Positions 17,002-25,811 of a DNA stretch of 64,000 nucleotides are shown in pieces. Positions within the stretch are counted from its first letter, which is position 1. The number at the start of each line of letters is the position of its first letter. This DNA is from Psychrobacillus sp. BL-248-WT-3 (GTDB lineage: Bacteria > Bacillota > Bacilli > Bacillales_A > Planococcaceae), in contig NZ_JABAFC010000001.1 in NCBI RefSeq assembly GCF_012843435.1, positions 124,001 through 188,000 of the forward strand, given 5' to 3'. Both the position numbers and the translations under genes were made by a program. The notes beneath the pieces are model-generated. The model worked only from the letters and a program-made list of their open reading frames with translations. It was not told where the DNA came from and did not search any database.

Positions 17002-18264
17002 TTAAAAACCAATAGAATGATTGTCTTCTTCCCAATCATTTTTTATGGTTCGTTTATTTTGTTTAATCAGCTCGTCGATCCGTGTTTCGTATTCCAGCTT
17101 TCCATCATAATGCCAGTTAAGTGCAATGGACATGTACAGCTCGTTTAGTTGAGAAACGGATAAGCCTTTTGATCGTTTAGCTATATCTACTAAGACGTGG
17201 TCAAGAAGAATCTTCTTTATATCAAGCTTACGTAAATAATTTTCTCTCACTTGTTGGGGTGGTGAAGGAATCTCATATGCACGATCGAATCTTCCTGCAC
17301 GGTTGATTAATGCTGGATCAATCTTCTGTGGGTAGTTAGTTGTTCCAATGATAAATAGACCCTCTCTAGATTGTGTTCCGTCTAATGTGTTTAAAAAGAC
17401 AGATCTTGTATACTCGGGCATTGAGTCAATATCCTCAATCACCAGAATAGCTGGGGCTAATCTAGAAACAATTCCAAAAACCTCTTGGATGGAGTGACTT
17501 CCTGTGAACTCAGTGATTTGCCAATAGACGACAGGAGCTTTCGTAGAGCCGGTAATCGATTTTACTAGTGTCGTTTTCCCGTTTCCAGGGGAACCATATA
17601 GTAATATACCTCTTTTATAAGGAAGACCATATTCCTTAAAAAACAAACCGTCCTCTTTAAAAAATTCATCGATGGATCGAAAAATATCTTGTTTGATTTG
17701 ATTCTCTAGTAGAACCTCTTCTCGAGGAACGACTGCTTGCTCACTATATTTTCTTCGCTGAACCCCTTGCTCCGTGTCAACTAAATAGGTGACTGACTGC
17801 ATTAGAAGCTCGCGAAGCTTTTCATTGATCTCCTCTAAAAAGAAAAGGGCGGCTTGAGGGGAGGTGGAAAAGAAAAAGTAATCCGGCCAAGAGTTACCTT
17901 GAGAATAGTTAAATGCCATAGTTACTGCCACCTGATAATCCGGAAACATTATGAGTGTATTCTCAAATGTACTAACCATTCCCAGTTGATTTTCCATAGA
18001 AAGTAGGGATTTGCTTGTTATTTTACTTAAAGGCTTAGCTTCGTAAATATTTGCTAAAATTTTATAAGGAATCAATTGATGCTCCATCATTTCAATTAAA
18101 TTAGTATCTAACTGATTAAATTGATTGTCAATGTTGACTAATTGCCAGCTGCCTGCCTGTTCTTCATTTAAAACATTAGTGATTCGCCTTGTCAGAATAG
18201 CGAAATCCTCATAACTTGGATGAATCTCCCGAAATTGTTCTTCGTGGGAAAATATTACTTTCAT
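17002..18264 (-). CDS. BCS1-like AAA ATPase
   Basis: Protein of 420 residues with a C-terminal AAA module. Walker A GSPGNGKTT is near 228, Walker B AILVIEDIDS near 271, sensor-1-like IIGTTNYP near 306, and the second region of homology NRAGRFDRAYEIP with arginine fingers near 321. The last motif and the loop layout match the BCS1-like/FtsH-related clade. The N-terminal 200 residues have no motif I recognise and no membrane helix, so it is probably a cytosolic unfoldase or remodelling factor with an unknown client. The start ATG follows AAGGGGG at a rather long spacing. It is separated from the rhodanese gene by a terminator, so it is probably transcribed on its own. Confidence 0.8.
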   Translation of the reverse strand: MKVIFSHEEQFREIHPSYEDFAILTRRITNVLNEEQAGSWQLVNIDNQFNQLDTNLIEMMEHQLIPYKILANIYEAKPLSKITSKSLLSMENQLGMVSTFENTLIMFPDYQVAVTMAFNYSQGNSWPDYFFFSTSPQAALFFLEEINEKLRELLMQSVTYLVDTEQGVQRRKYSEQAVVPREEVLLENQIKQDIFRSIDEFFKEDGLFFKEYGLPYKRGILLYGSPGNGKTTLVKSITGSTKAPVVYWQITEFTGSHSIQEVFGIVSRLAPAILVIEDIDSMPEYTRSVFLNTLDGTQSREGLFIIGTTNYPQKIDPALINRAGRFDRAYEIPSPPQQVRENYLRKLDIKKILLDHVLVDIAKRSKGLSVSQLNELYMSIALNWHYDGKLEYETRIDELIKQNKRTIKNDWEEDNHSIGF

Positions 18265-18296
18265 AGTAGTTCATGCCCCCTTAGTGTAAGCTCTAA

Positions 18297-18329
18297 ACAA
18301 AAAAGGTTCCTCTTGTTAAGAAGAACCTT
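18297..18329 (-). terminator. Terminator of the rhodanese gene
   Basis: On the minus strand, AAGGTTCTTC / GAGGAACCTT with a short loop is followed by TTTTTTG, directly after the yqhL stop. Confidence 0.85.
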
Positions 18330-18337
18330 ATGTTATA

Positions 18338-18721
18338 CTATTTAGATTTGATTTTGCCGGTCCAGCCCTTAAAGCCGCCTTGTAACTGGTTAAGTTGGGT
18401 ATGCCCTTTTTTCTTTAAGAACATAGCTGCACGTCCACTTCTTGCACCATTTTGACAATACAGATATACTGGTTTGTCTGGGCGAATTTCTTTGTGGCGT
18501 TGTCTTAACTGGGAGGAAGGAATATTTCTTGCTCCAAGGATATGGCCACCATCAAATTCTTTAGGCTCGCGTACATCGATTAATTGAGCTTTACGATAGC
18601 CCTCGATGAATTGCTCCTGTGTAAGGTTTGTAACTGTTTTCTTTAGTCGGTATGCTGAAATACCTGCATAAACTAATAATACGACCAATATTGCTATAAT
18701 AATATAAAGAGTCTCTAACAC
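18338..18721 (-). CDS. yqhL: Membrane-anchored rhodanese-like protein YqhL
   Basis: Protein of 127 residues with an N-terminal membrane helix (about 4-22) and a single rhodanese domain. Active-site loop is CQNGARS with Cys89; the family motifs DVREPKEFDGGHILGARNIP and GGFKGW are present. It probably handles a persulfide or thiosulfate sulfur; the real substrate is unknown. GTG start, 7 nt behind AAAGGGG. It is divergent from lipM as in B. subtilis, where yqhL and yqhM are neighbours. Confidence 0.85.
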   Translation of the reverse strand: MLETLYIIIAILVVLLVYAGISAYRLKKTVTNLTQEQFIEGYRKAQLIDVREPKEFDGGHILGARNIPSSQLRQRHKEIRPDKPVYLYCQNGARSGRAAMFLKKKGHTQLNQLQGGFKGWTGKIKSK

Positions 18722-18824
18722 GGTCTTTCCCCTTTCTATACTTCCATTATCTATTATAAAAGATTTGCTAGATACAATTCAATCATTTTGGTAAAATGAA
18801 TAGCGTTGTTAGGGGGGAGAAAGT

Positions 18825-19661
18825 TTGAAAAAGACAAAATGGTATTTTATTGATTCAGGTCCGTGCGCCCCGTCCTATAATATGGCGCTTGACGAGGCCC
18901 TTTTAGATTGGCATAGTGAAGGGTTGATTCCACCAGTGATTCGATTCTATGAATGGAATCCTGCAACTCTATCGATTGGTTACTTTCAATCGGTAGAAAA
19001 AGAGATAGATATGGAAGCAGTTAAAAGTCTCGGTTTAGGATTTGTCCGCAGACCGACGGGAGGACGAGGAGTTCTTCATGAGCATGAACTTACATATAGC
19101 GTGGTTGTTTCGGAAAACTATCCAGATATGCCAGCAACAGTGACAGAAGCTTATCGAGTGATCAGTGAAGGACTATTAAAGGGATTTCAAAGTCTTGGAT
19201 TAGAGGCATATTTTTCTATTCCTAATACTCCAGATAAACTGCAAGCCTTAAAAAGTCCGAAAACTGCTGTTTGCTTTGACACACCAAGCTGGTATGAGCT
19301 CGTAGTAGAAGGCAGGAAAGTAGCTGGAAGTGCTCAAACTAGACAAAAAGGTGTTATACTTCAGCATGGTGCAATTCTTTTAGACTTAGATGATGAAAAA
19401 CTTGTGCAAACCTTTAAATTTTCTTCCGATGAAGTCCGGGAAAAAGTGAAAAATAGTATTAATCAAAAAGCTGTTGCTATAAACAAATTATTACAAAAAT
19501 CGATACCAATAGACATATGTAAGGATGCTTTTAAAAAGGGATTTTCTGAAGCCTTAAACATTGAATTGGTACCATTTCATTTAAATAATGAACAAAATGA
19601 ATACGTGAAAATGCTGGAAAGACGGCGTTATGATAATGACGCCTGGAATTTTAAAAAATAA
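18825..19661 (+). CDS. lipM: Octanoyl-[GcvH]:protein/lipoyl carrier octanoyltransferase LipM
   Basis: BPL/LplA/LipB-superfamily protein of 278 residues. In Bacillus, LipM moves octanoate from acyl carrier protein to GcvH, the first step of lipoate synthesis. The substrate-binding motif [18 protein letters not shown] is near 75, catalytic Cys150 lies in [13 protein letters not shown], and the conserved Lys in [10 protein letters not shown] is near 163. Cys150 separates LipM from lipoate ligases, which lack it. Start is TTG behind GGGGGGAG. It should supply the lipoyl groups of GcvH and of BkdB encoded at 53364. Confidence 0.9.
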   Translation: MKKTKWYFIDSGPCAPSYNMALDEALLDWHSEGLIPPVIRFYEWNPATLSIGYFQSVEKEIDMEAVKSLGLGFVRRPTGGRGVLHEHELTYSVVVSENYPDMPATVTEAYRVISEGLLKGFQSLGLEAYFSIPNTPDKLQALKSPKTAVCFDTPSWYELVVEGRKVAGSAQTRQKGVILQHGAILLDLDDEKLVQTFKFSSDEVREKVKNSINQKAVAINKLLQKSIPIDICKDAFKKGFSEALNIELVPFHLNNEQNEYVKMLERRRYDNDAWNFKK

Positions 19662-19735
19662 AAGTATGAAAGACATATGGAGAATATGAGGTATAGGAAT
19701 TAATACTTAAAAATTAATTTGAACAACTAAATTGC

Positions 19736-19765
19736 TTTACACCTCTATATGTAGTGCCGTATGAT
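19736..19765 (+). promoter_or_regulatory. Promoter of the ribonucleotide reductase gene
   Basis: TTTACA (19736-19741), 18-nt spacer, TATGAT (19760-19765). The first NrdR box fills the spacer. Confidence 0.65.
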
Positions 19766-19789
19766 AAATGAAACTACTACATCTTGTGT
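19742..19789 (+). promoter_or_regulatory. Pair of NrdR boxes
   Basis: CCTCTATATGTAGTGC (19742-19757) matches 12 of 16 and CTACTACATCTTGTGT (19774-19789) 11 of 16 positions of the NrdR box ACACTATATATAGTGT. The boxes start 32 bp apart, about three helical turns, the spacing known for NrdR. The first sits between -35 and -10, so binding should block RNA polymerase. Confidence 0.75.
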
Positions 19790-19819
19790 CAATACGAGTT
19801 GTAGAAAGGAGGAAAAGAA

Positions 19820-22387
19820 TTGGTAACTACTACAAATGAATCTCAAATAAAATTAAATGTAAAAGAATTAAATCACGATATCGAATTATTTCCTCAAGTA
19901 CATCCAATAACAGAAGATATGAATCTAACACACAAAGGTGTGTCACGTTTGGTGATGATTGATCGATATTCATTCAAGGATACCGAAAAGAAAACACTAA
20001 AAGTAGGGGATTTTGTCGTTTTAACGGTGAAAGAAGACCCTAAATTTCCTGCACGAGGTCTTGGTTATATTGTTTCCATTAACCAGGAAGATAAAACGGC
20101 AGAAGTTTTGATCGAAGAAGATTATCGTAGTGCAATCGATGATAGTACTAAAGTTAAATCAGGAATTGTACGCCGTCCTTTAAGTGTTATTGAAAAACCT
20201 TTGGAGGTTTTCTATGAGCAAATTGCTAAGCGAAATGCGACTGGACTTGCTTCTGTTGAAGTGACAGAAGAAAAAAGAACAGAATGGTTCGAAAAGTTCT
20301 ATCAGCAATTAGTATCACTAAAATTTATCCCTGCTGGACGAGTTCTATATGGAGCAGGTACAGGTACAGATGTAACTTACTTTAATTGTTACGTTATGCC
20401 TTTTGTTGCTGACTCACGTGAAGGCATCAGTGATCATCGAAAACAAGTGATGGAGATCATGAGTCGTGGCGGTGGAGTTGGAACAAACGGATCTACATTA
20501 CGTCCTCGTAATACTTTAGCTCGAGGAGTTAATGGTAAGTCTTCAGGGTCTGTTTCTTGGTTAGATGACATTGCTAAACTGACACACCTAGTGGAACAAG
20601 GCGGTTCAAGACGCGGTGCGCAAATGATTATGCTTGCAGATTGGCATCCGGACATCGCAGAGTTTATCATTTCTAAAATGCAAAACCCACGTATCCTTCG
20701 CTTCTTGATTGAGAACACAAATGATGAAACAATCAAACAACTTGCAAAGGACAAGCTTAAGTTTAAGCCGCTAACTGCACAAGAAGAAGCAATGTATCAA
20801 GGAATTGTAAACTATCAACACATCCCTGGCTTAGGTGGTTTTAGCGATGAAATCATACGCGACGCTCAAACGAAACTAAGAGATGGCGGAACTTTTTCTG
20901 TTCACAATCCGGAGTTTTTAACAGGAGCGAATATTTCTGTAACTTTAACTGAGGATTTCATGAAAGCTGTAGAAAAAGATGAAGACTTCGCTCTTCGCTT
21001 CCCTGCAACAGAAACTTATACAGAAGAAGAGATGGCTTTTTATAACGAAAATTGGCACAAAATTGGTGATGTTCGTGAGTGGGAGCGTATGGGCTACAAG
21101 GTTCGTACCTATCGCACAGTGAAAGCGAAAGAATTGTGGAACTTAATCAATATTTGTGCAACTTATTCTGCTGAGCCAGGCGTATTCTTTATCGATAATG
21201 CTAACGAAAAAACAAATGCAACTGCATATGGTCAAAAGGTTGTTGCAACAAATCCATGTGGAGAGCAGCCACTTGCTCCGTATTCCGTTTGTAACCTTGC
21301 AGCAGTCAACCTAGCTCAGTTTGCTAACAAAGATACAAAAACAGTTGATTTTGAAGCATTAAAAGAAACTGTTCGTGTGGGAGTTCGTATGCAAGATAAC
21401 GTAATCGATGCTACGCCTTATTTCTTAGAGGAAAATAAAGTTCAAGCACTTGGTGAAAGACGTGTAGGTCTAGGTGTCATGGGATTAGCTGACCTTTTAA
21501 TCTATTGCCAAAAAGAATACGGCTCTGAGGAAGGAAATCTTCTTGTTGATGAAATCTTCAAGACGATTGCAATAGCTGCTTACGAAACATCTGCAGACCT
21601 AGCAAACGAAAGAGGTAGCTTCCCGTTCTTGACTGGAGAAACAGAAGAGGAAACGAACAGACTTCGTAAGGCATTTACGGAAACTGGATTTATGCAAACA
21701 ATGCCACAGGAGATTCGTGAAGCAGTACTTGAAAAAGGTATTCGCAATTCTCACTTATTAACTGTTGCACCTACTGGATCCACGGGTACTATGGTTGGAG
21801 TTTCTACTGGTTTAGAACCTTATTATTCATTTACGTATTACCGTAGTGGTCGTTTAGGTAAATTCATCGAGGTAAAAGCGGATATTGTACAAGAATACTT
21901 AGATGCAAATCCAGATACTAAAGAAGATGAATTACCTAATTGGTTTGTTACTGCAATGGAATTGCCACCAGAAGCCCATGCAGACGTACAATGTATTATT
22001 CAACGTTGGATTGATAGCTCTATTTCGAAGACTGTAAATGCTCCTAGAGGATATACAGTAGAACAAGTAGAAGGTGTTTACGAACGTCTATATAATGGTG
22101 GAGCAAAAGGCGGAACAGTATATGTAGATGGAAGCCGTGACTCGCAAGTTCTTACGCTTAAGGCGGAAGAAAACACTGTAAATGATGATACGGTGAAGGA
22201 AGAAAAAGTGATGGAAAAACGTCCAATAGTATTGATTGATACGATTCAAGATATACGTTCTACTAACGTTACAATCGGTTCAGAGGTTGGTAATACCTGT
22301 CCTGTCTGCCGTAAAGGAACTGTAGAGGAAATGGGCGGATGCAACACTTGTACAAATTGTAATGCCCAGTTGAAATGTGGACTGTAA
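19820..22387 (+). CDS. nrdJ: Adenosylcobalamin-dependent (class II) ribonucleoside-diphosphate reductase
   Basis: Reductase of 855 residues making deoxyribonucleotides. Key segments: substrate-site Cys in YFNCYVMPF near 189, GGGVGTNGSTLRPR near 215, the radical-site loop NPCGEQPLAPYSVCNL near 477, and PTGSTGTMVGVSTG near 651. The C-terminal tail has two Cys pairs (CPVC near 827 and CNTCTNC near 842) that resemble the zinc-binding/redox tail of NrdJ enzymes. No small subunit or NrdI gene is nearby, which fits class II rather than class I. I see no N-terminal ATP-cone. Start is TTG behind GGAGG. It sits between lipM and yqhR, where B. subtilis has mntR and other genes. Confidence 0.85.
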   Translation: MVTTTNESQIKLNVKELNHDIELFPQVHPITEDMNLTHKGVSRLVMIDRYSFKDTEKKTLKVGDFVVLTVKEDPKFPARGLGYIVSINQEDKTAEVLIEEDYRSAIDDSTKVKSGIVRRPLSVIEKPLEVFYEQIAKRNATGLASVEVTEEKRTEWFEKFYQQLVSLKFIPAGRVLYGAGTGTDVTYFNCYVMPFVADSREGISDHRKQVMEIMSRGGGVGTNGSTLRPRNTLARGVNGKSSGSVSWLDDIAKLTHLVEQGGSRRGAQMIMLADWHPDIAEFIISKMQNPRILRFLIENTNDETIKQLAKDKLKFKPLTAQEEAMYQGIVNYQHIPGLGGFSDEIIRDAQTKLRDGGTFSVHNPEFLTGANISVTLTEDFMKAVEKDEDFALRFPATETYTEEEMAFYNENWHKIGDVREWERMGYKVRTYRTVKAKELWNLINICATYSAEPGVFFIDNANEKTNATAYGQKVVATNPCGEQPLAPYSVCNLAAVNLAQFANKDTKTVDFEALKETVRVGVRMQDNVIDATPYFLEENKVQALGERRVGLGVMGLADLLIYCQKEYGSEEGNLLVDEIFKTIAIAAYETSADLANERGSFPFLTGETEEETNRLRKAFTETGFMQTMPQEIREAVLEKGIRNSHLLTVAPTGSTGTMVGVSTGLEPYYSFTYYRSGRLGKFIEVKADIVQEYLDANPDTKEDELPNWFVTAMELPPEAHADVQCIIQRWIDSSISKTVNAPRGYTVEQVEGVYERLYNGGAKGGTVYVDGSRDSQVLTLKAEENTVNDDTVKEEKVMEKRPIVLIDTIQDIRSTNVTIGSEVGNTCPVCRKGTVEEMGGCNTCTNCNAQLKCGL

Positions 22388-22449
22388 ATTTTATAGAGAG
22401 CATTTGATATGGATTTGAATTAAGATTGTACAATTTCAAATAAAATTAC

Positions 22450-22484
22450 ACCCCTTTGGATTATTTTATCCAAAGGGGTTTTAA
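22450..22484 (+). terminator. Terminator of the ribonucleotide reductase gene
   Basis: CCCCTTTGGA / TCCAAAGGGG stem with an 8-nt AT loop followed by TTTT. Confidence 0.85.
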
Positions 22485-22777
22485 TATTTCCAAAAAACCT
22501 AAATAATTGGAAACCGGAAGATAGCATATAGAGGGCAGTTCATTGAGTATATTATCCACATCTTAGGCTTTCTTAACCAGCGACACTATATTTCTTATAA
22601 CAAATCTCCGAGATGTTTTTTTTGGACGAGAGCCTTCTACCCGTTTCTTTTTTTTCAATCGATGACGCGCTTTCATGACGTTTAATTTTATGTAACCTCT
22701 TTTGAAGAAATGTTCTAGCTATTTGTTTAGTAAAACAAGAAAAGGTACAAACTGTCTTTAAAAGGAGGAGAGCAGAA
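22485..22777 (+). other. Spacer before yqhR
   Basis: AT-rich, with T-runs near 22615-22660. I see no gene, repeat or clear promoter. The AAAAGGAGGAG ribosome site of yqhR lies at its end. Confidence 0.4.
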
Positions 22778-23200
22778 ATGAAAAGCTTATCGGTATTGAC
22801 CAGTTTGGCGGCGGCTATTGGAATTACTGCGTTACTTAAATTTTTACACTTATTCAGTTTTGTTAAATGGAATCCAGTAGGTTTTTCAAAATCCTTTGAG
22901 ATGTTTGAAGATACGAATGTATACTTACGCTGGCTGGTTTTATTTCTAGTTATTTGGGTTATTAGTATAGTGATTTATTATATAAGTCTTTTAACTTCTA
23001 AAGTACCCGTTGCTATATCTAGCCTTATTTTTGGGATACTTCTCGCATTTGTTGTAGAGTGGTTAATTAGCGATGCTGGAACAATGCTTAAAACGATGAA
23101 GAAACTGTCCATACCATTTATTTGTATTGTAGTTATTGGAATGCGTTTTCTAATGGAGTCAGCTATTTTTCATTCAAAGGATCAGCCCATCGCAAAATGA
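22778..23200 (+). CDS. yqhR: Conserved membrane protein YqhR
   Basis: Membrane protein of 140 residues with four predicted helices: about 5-25, 47-70, 76-95 and 108-127. The segment KWNPVGFSKSFEMFE between helices 1 and 2 resembles YqhR. Position before yqhT and efp matches B. subtilis yqhR, though aroQ (yqhS) normally lies between and is absent. Start ATG follows AAAGGAGGAG. Function unknown. Confidence 0.65.
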   Translation: MKSLSVLTSLAAAIGITALLKFLHLFSFVKWNPVGFSKSFEMFEDTNVYLRWLVLFLVIWVISIVIYYISLLTSKVPVAISSLIFGILLAFVVEWLISDAGTMLKTMKKLSIPFICIVVIGMRFLMESAIFHSKDQPIAK

Positions 23201-23273
23201 AAATTTACCACCCCTCTTTACTATGATAAAATAGACTATAGTGTTTATTTTGAAAATGGGGAGAGGGAAATTG

Positions 23274-24335
23274 ATGAAATTAGAAAAGCTGCGTTTAGCA
23301 TTAGAAGAAAGAGGCGTTGACGCATTATTGATAACAAATGATTACAGCCGTCGATATATCACCGGATTCACTGGGACAGCGGGTGTAGCAATAGTTTCCA
23401 AAAATGATGCAGTTTTTATTACAGACTTCAGATATACAGAACAAGCTGCTAGTCAAATAAAGGATTTCCGTATAGTTCAACATGCTAAAACGTTGATCGA
23501 GGAAATTTCCCACCAAGTAAACGAAATGGGTATTAAATCACTTGGGTTTGAAAAAGATGACGTAACATACGGTGTATATGAATTATACAAGCAAGCTGTT
23601 TCAGCAGATTTAGTACCTCTATCAGGTGTAGTAGAAAAAATTCGCTTGATAAAGACGGACGAAGAGATTAGTATAATAAAGGCAGCTTGTCGTATTGCAG
23701 ATGAGGCATATGAGCATATCGTGACTTACATAAAACCCGGCATGACAGAACTTCAAGTCTCGAACGAACTAGAATTCTTTATGCGTAAACGTGGCGCTAC
23801 CTCCTCTTCTTTTGATACAATAGTAGCTTCAGGTACGCGTTCTGCATTGCCGCATGGTGTAGCAACAGATAAAGTAATTGAAGTTGGCGATTTTGTAACA
23901 TTAGATTTCGGAGCACTTTACAACGGGTATATTTCTGATACGACTCGTACACTTGCAGTAGGAGAGCCGAGTGAAAAACTAAAAGAAATTTATCAAGTAG
24001 TTTTAGATGCTCAATTATTAGCTCTTGAAAAGGTTCAACCAGGAATGACAGGTAAAGAAGCGGATGCTATTGCACGAGACTATATTGCGTCAAAAGGATA
24101 TGGTGAGGCATTTGGTCATTCACTTGGCCATGGTATTGGGCTTGAGGTACATGAAGGACCTGGTTTATCCTTCCGTTCCGACATTGTTTTAGAGCCAGGA
24201 ATGGTTATAACAATTGAACCGGGAATTTATCTACCGAACATCGGTGGGGTGCGTATAGAGGATGACGCACTAGTTACGGAGAATGGATTAGAGAAGTTAA
24301 CACATTCGACGAAAGAGCTACTTATATTATCGTAA
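23274..24335 (+). CDS. yqhT: Xaa-Pro aminopeptidase-like metallopeptidase YqhT
   Basis: Pita-bread-fold M24 peptidase of 353 residues, expected to remove N-terminal residues before proline in the cytoplasm. N-terminal creatinase-like domain (1-125) then catalytic domain. Metal ligands: Asp in LDFGALYNGYISDTTRT near 214-225, His in GHSLGHGIGLEVHEGP near 286, Glu in EPGIYLPNIGG near 318 and the last Glu in RIEDD near 333. Start ATG at 23274 is behind GGGGAGAGGG; the frame upstream to 23241 has no ribosome site. It is 15 nt before efp, forming the conserved pair. Confidence 0.9.
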   Translation: MKLEKLRLALEERGVDALLITNDYSRRYITGFTGTAGVAIVSKNDAVFITDFRYTEQAASQIKDFRIVQHAKTLIEEISHQVNEMGIKSLGFEKDDVTYGVYELYKQAVSADLVPLSGVVEKIRLIKTDEEISIIKAACRIADEAYEHIVTYIKPGMTELQVSNELEFFMRKRGATSSSFDTIVASGTRSALPHGVATDKVIEVGDFVTLDFGALYNGYISDTTRTLAVGEPSEKLKEIYQVVLDAQLLALEKVQPGMTGKEADAIARDYIASKGYGEAFGHSLGHGIGLEVHEGPGLSFRSDIVLEPGMVITIEPGIYLPNIGGVRIEDDALVTENGLEKLTHSTKELLILS

Positions 24336-24350
24336 TTTGGAGGGAAATAA

Positions 24351-24908
24351 ATGATTTCAGTAAATGATTTTAAAACAGGTTTAACAATTTTAGTAGATGG
24401 CGTTCTTTACCGTGTTCTTGATTTTCAACACGTAAAGCCTGGTAAAGGAGCAGCGTTTGTTCGTTCAAAACTTAGAAACTTACGTAACGGCTCTGTGAAC
24501 GAAAAAACATTCCGTGCTGGTGAAAAAGTAGAAAAAGCACAAATTGATAACAAAAAAATGCAATATCTTTATGCAAGTGGAGATCAACATGTATTCATGG
24601 ATACGGATTCATACGAGCAATTAGAGCTTAATGAAAACCAAATCGAATATGAGTTGAAATTCCTACGTGAAAACATGGAATTACAAGTAATTCAATACCA
24701 AGGAGAAACACTTGGAGTAGAATTACCTAAATCGGTAGAGCTAGAAGTTATTGAAACGGAGCCAGGAATCAAAGGAGATACTTCTGGTGGTGGATCTAAA
24801 ACTGCTAAATTAGAAACTGGTTTAGTTGTAACAGTACCTCTATTTATTAATGTTGGTGACAAACTAATTATTAATACAGATGAAGGTTCATACGTTTCAA
24901 GAGCTTAA
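24351..24908 (+). CDS. efp: Translation elongation factor P
   Basis: EF-P of 185 residues, which binds ribosomes stalled at polyproline and helps peptide bond formation. It has three beta-barrel domains; the modification loop [17 protein letters not shown] carries Lys near 32, the residue modified in many bacteria. Full family length, ending ...EGSYVSRA. Start ATG behind GGAGGGAAATA. Cotranscribed with yqhT. A terminator follows and separates it from spoIIIA. Confidence 0.97.
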   Translation: MISVNDFKTGLTILVDGVLYRVLDFQHVKPGKGAAFVRSKLRNLRNGSVNEKTFRAGEKVEKAQIDNKKMQYLYASGDQHVFMDTDSYEQLELNENQIEYELKFLRENMELQVIQYQGETLGVELPKSVELEVIETEPGIKGDTSGGGSKTAKLETGLVVTVPLFINVGDKLIINTDEGSYVSRA

Positions 24909-24920
24909 GAGACTTTTTAA

Positions 24921-24959
24921 AAGACATCAAGAGGGGAAACCTCTTGATGTCTTTTTTTT
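24921..24959 (+). terminator. Terminator after efp
   Basis: AAGACATCAAGAGG / CCTCTTGATGTCTT perfect stem, GGAAA loop, then T8. Confidence 0.95.
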
Positions 24960-25145
24960 ATGGGCATACAAGGAAAAATCGAAAATGACAGGAGATCGAA
25001 TTCTGCAATCCTAAATAACTAGAGTAATCATTAACCAGAAAAAAATGTGTTGAAACTCACCAAACACCTCCGTTGAATGATTTAGATCAGTCAATATTCC
25101 TAGTGAAAATAGTCGGTCAAGTACTCGTAAATTTCAAACAGTATG

Positions 25146-25175
25146 TTCATATTCTCCACCTGTCCAACATATAGT
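25146..25175 (+). promoter_or_regulatory. Sigma-E-type promoter directly before spoIIIAC
   Basis: TTCATATT (25146-25153), 14-nt spacer, CATATAGT (25168-25175). Both elements and the spacing fit the mother-cell sigma-E consensus (roughly KMATATT and CATACAMT). The first coding region after it is spoIIIAC, 26 nt downstream, so in this genome the operon starts there. Confidence 0.75.
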
Positions 25176-25200
25176 ACGTAATAGGGAAGGGGGAGGCATT

Positions 25201-25410
25201 GTGGAACTTCACGATGTACTTCGAGTTGCGGGTATAGGCTTATTGATAGCAATTCTTCACTTATTTTTTGAATCGACTGGAAAAAAAGAGTTTGCATTCT
25301 TCTTGTTTTTTGTGGGTTATATTTACATGACTATTGAGTTACTACGTTTGCTTAGGCTGTTCTTTTATGAAATTTCCTCATTTTTAGAATGGCTTGTTAT
25401 GACGAGTTAA
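25201..25410 (+). CDS. spoIIIAC: Stage III sporulation protein AC
   Basis: Small membrane protein of 69 residues of the SpoIIIA-SpoIIQ channel between mother cell and forespore. It has two helices with the family core VAGIGLLIAILHLFFESTGK and FLFFVGYIYMTIEL. Start GTG behind GGGGGAGG. It is the first gene of the operon here; in B. subtilis spoIIIAA and spoIIIAB come first, and neither is present between efp and this gene. Confidence 0.85.
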   Translation: MELHDVLRVAGIGLLIAILHLFFESTGKKEFAFFLFFVGYIYMTIELLRLLRLFFYEISSFLEWLVMTS

Positions 25411-25413
25411 CAA

Positions 25414-25797
25414 ATGATTGTCTATATTACTATCATTGTTGCATTTTGCTTGTTGCAGTTAGTTAAAGAAACCTACCCCAAATTTCATTCCCTAATTTAT
25501 ACTATTTATATTTTTCTTTTTTTAACTTACCTCTCCACTTCGGTCATTATTCCTTTTATAAACCAGTATATTTCAAACGTACCGGTCGCCATTCTACCTA
25601 TTGTGAAATTGCTATTATTTTCAGTAATCCTATTATTTATCTCACAAATAATAGAAGAGCTGCTCGAAGACTATGAATATACTAGTTTAGCCTCACTAAT
25701 TACAATTACGACCAAGGCAATATTACTTGTTGTATGGATTCAGCATATGGAACCATTTTATCAAAAATTTTTTTCATTTATGGGACTACTCTCTTGA
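25414..25797 (+). CDS. spoIIIAD: Stage III sporulation protein AD
   Basis: Membrane protein of 127 residues with predicted helices near 2-16, 24-44, 58-78 and 92-112; usual SpoIIIAD length. ISQIIEELLEDYEYTSLASL resembles the conserved central part of the family. Gene starts 3 nt after spoIIIAC. The AC-AD pair is thought to form a membrane platform of the channel. Confidence 0.8.
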   Translation: MIVYITIIVAFCLLQLVKETYPKFHSLIYTIYIFLFLTYLSTSVIIPFINQYISNVPVAILPIVKLLLFSVILLFISQIIEELLEDYEYTSLASLITITTKAILLVVWIQHMEPFYQKFFSFMGLLS

Positions 25798-25811
25798 AGG
25801 AATGAGCAGTA

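Noticed and set aside
25100-25297. Minus-strand ORF of 65 codons before spoIIIAC
   Set aside because: It covers the sigma-E promoter and the start of spoIIIAC, with no ribosome site. It is also not a remnant of spoIIIAB on the plus strand, where frames are closed.
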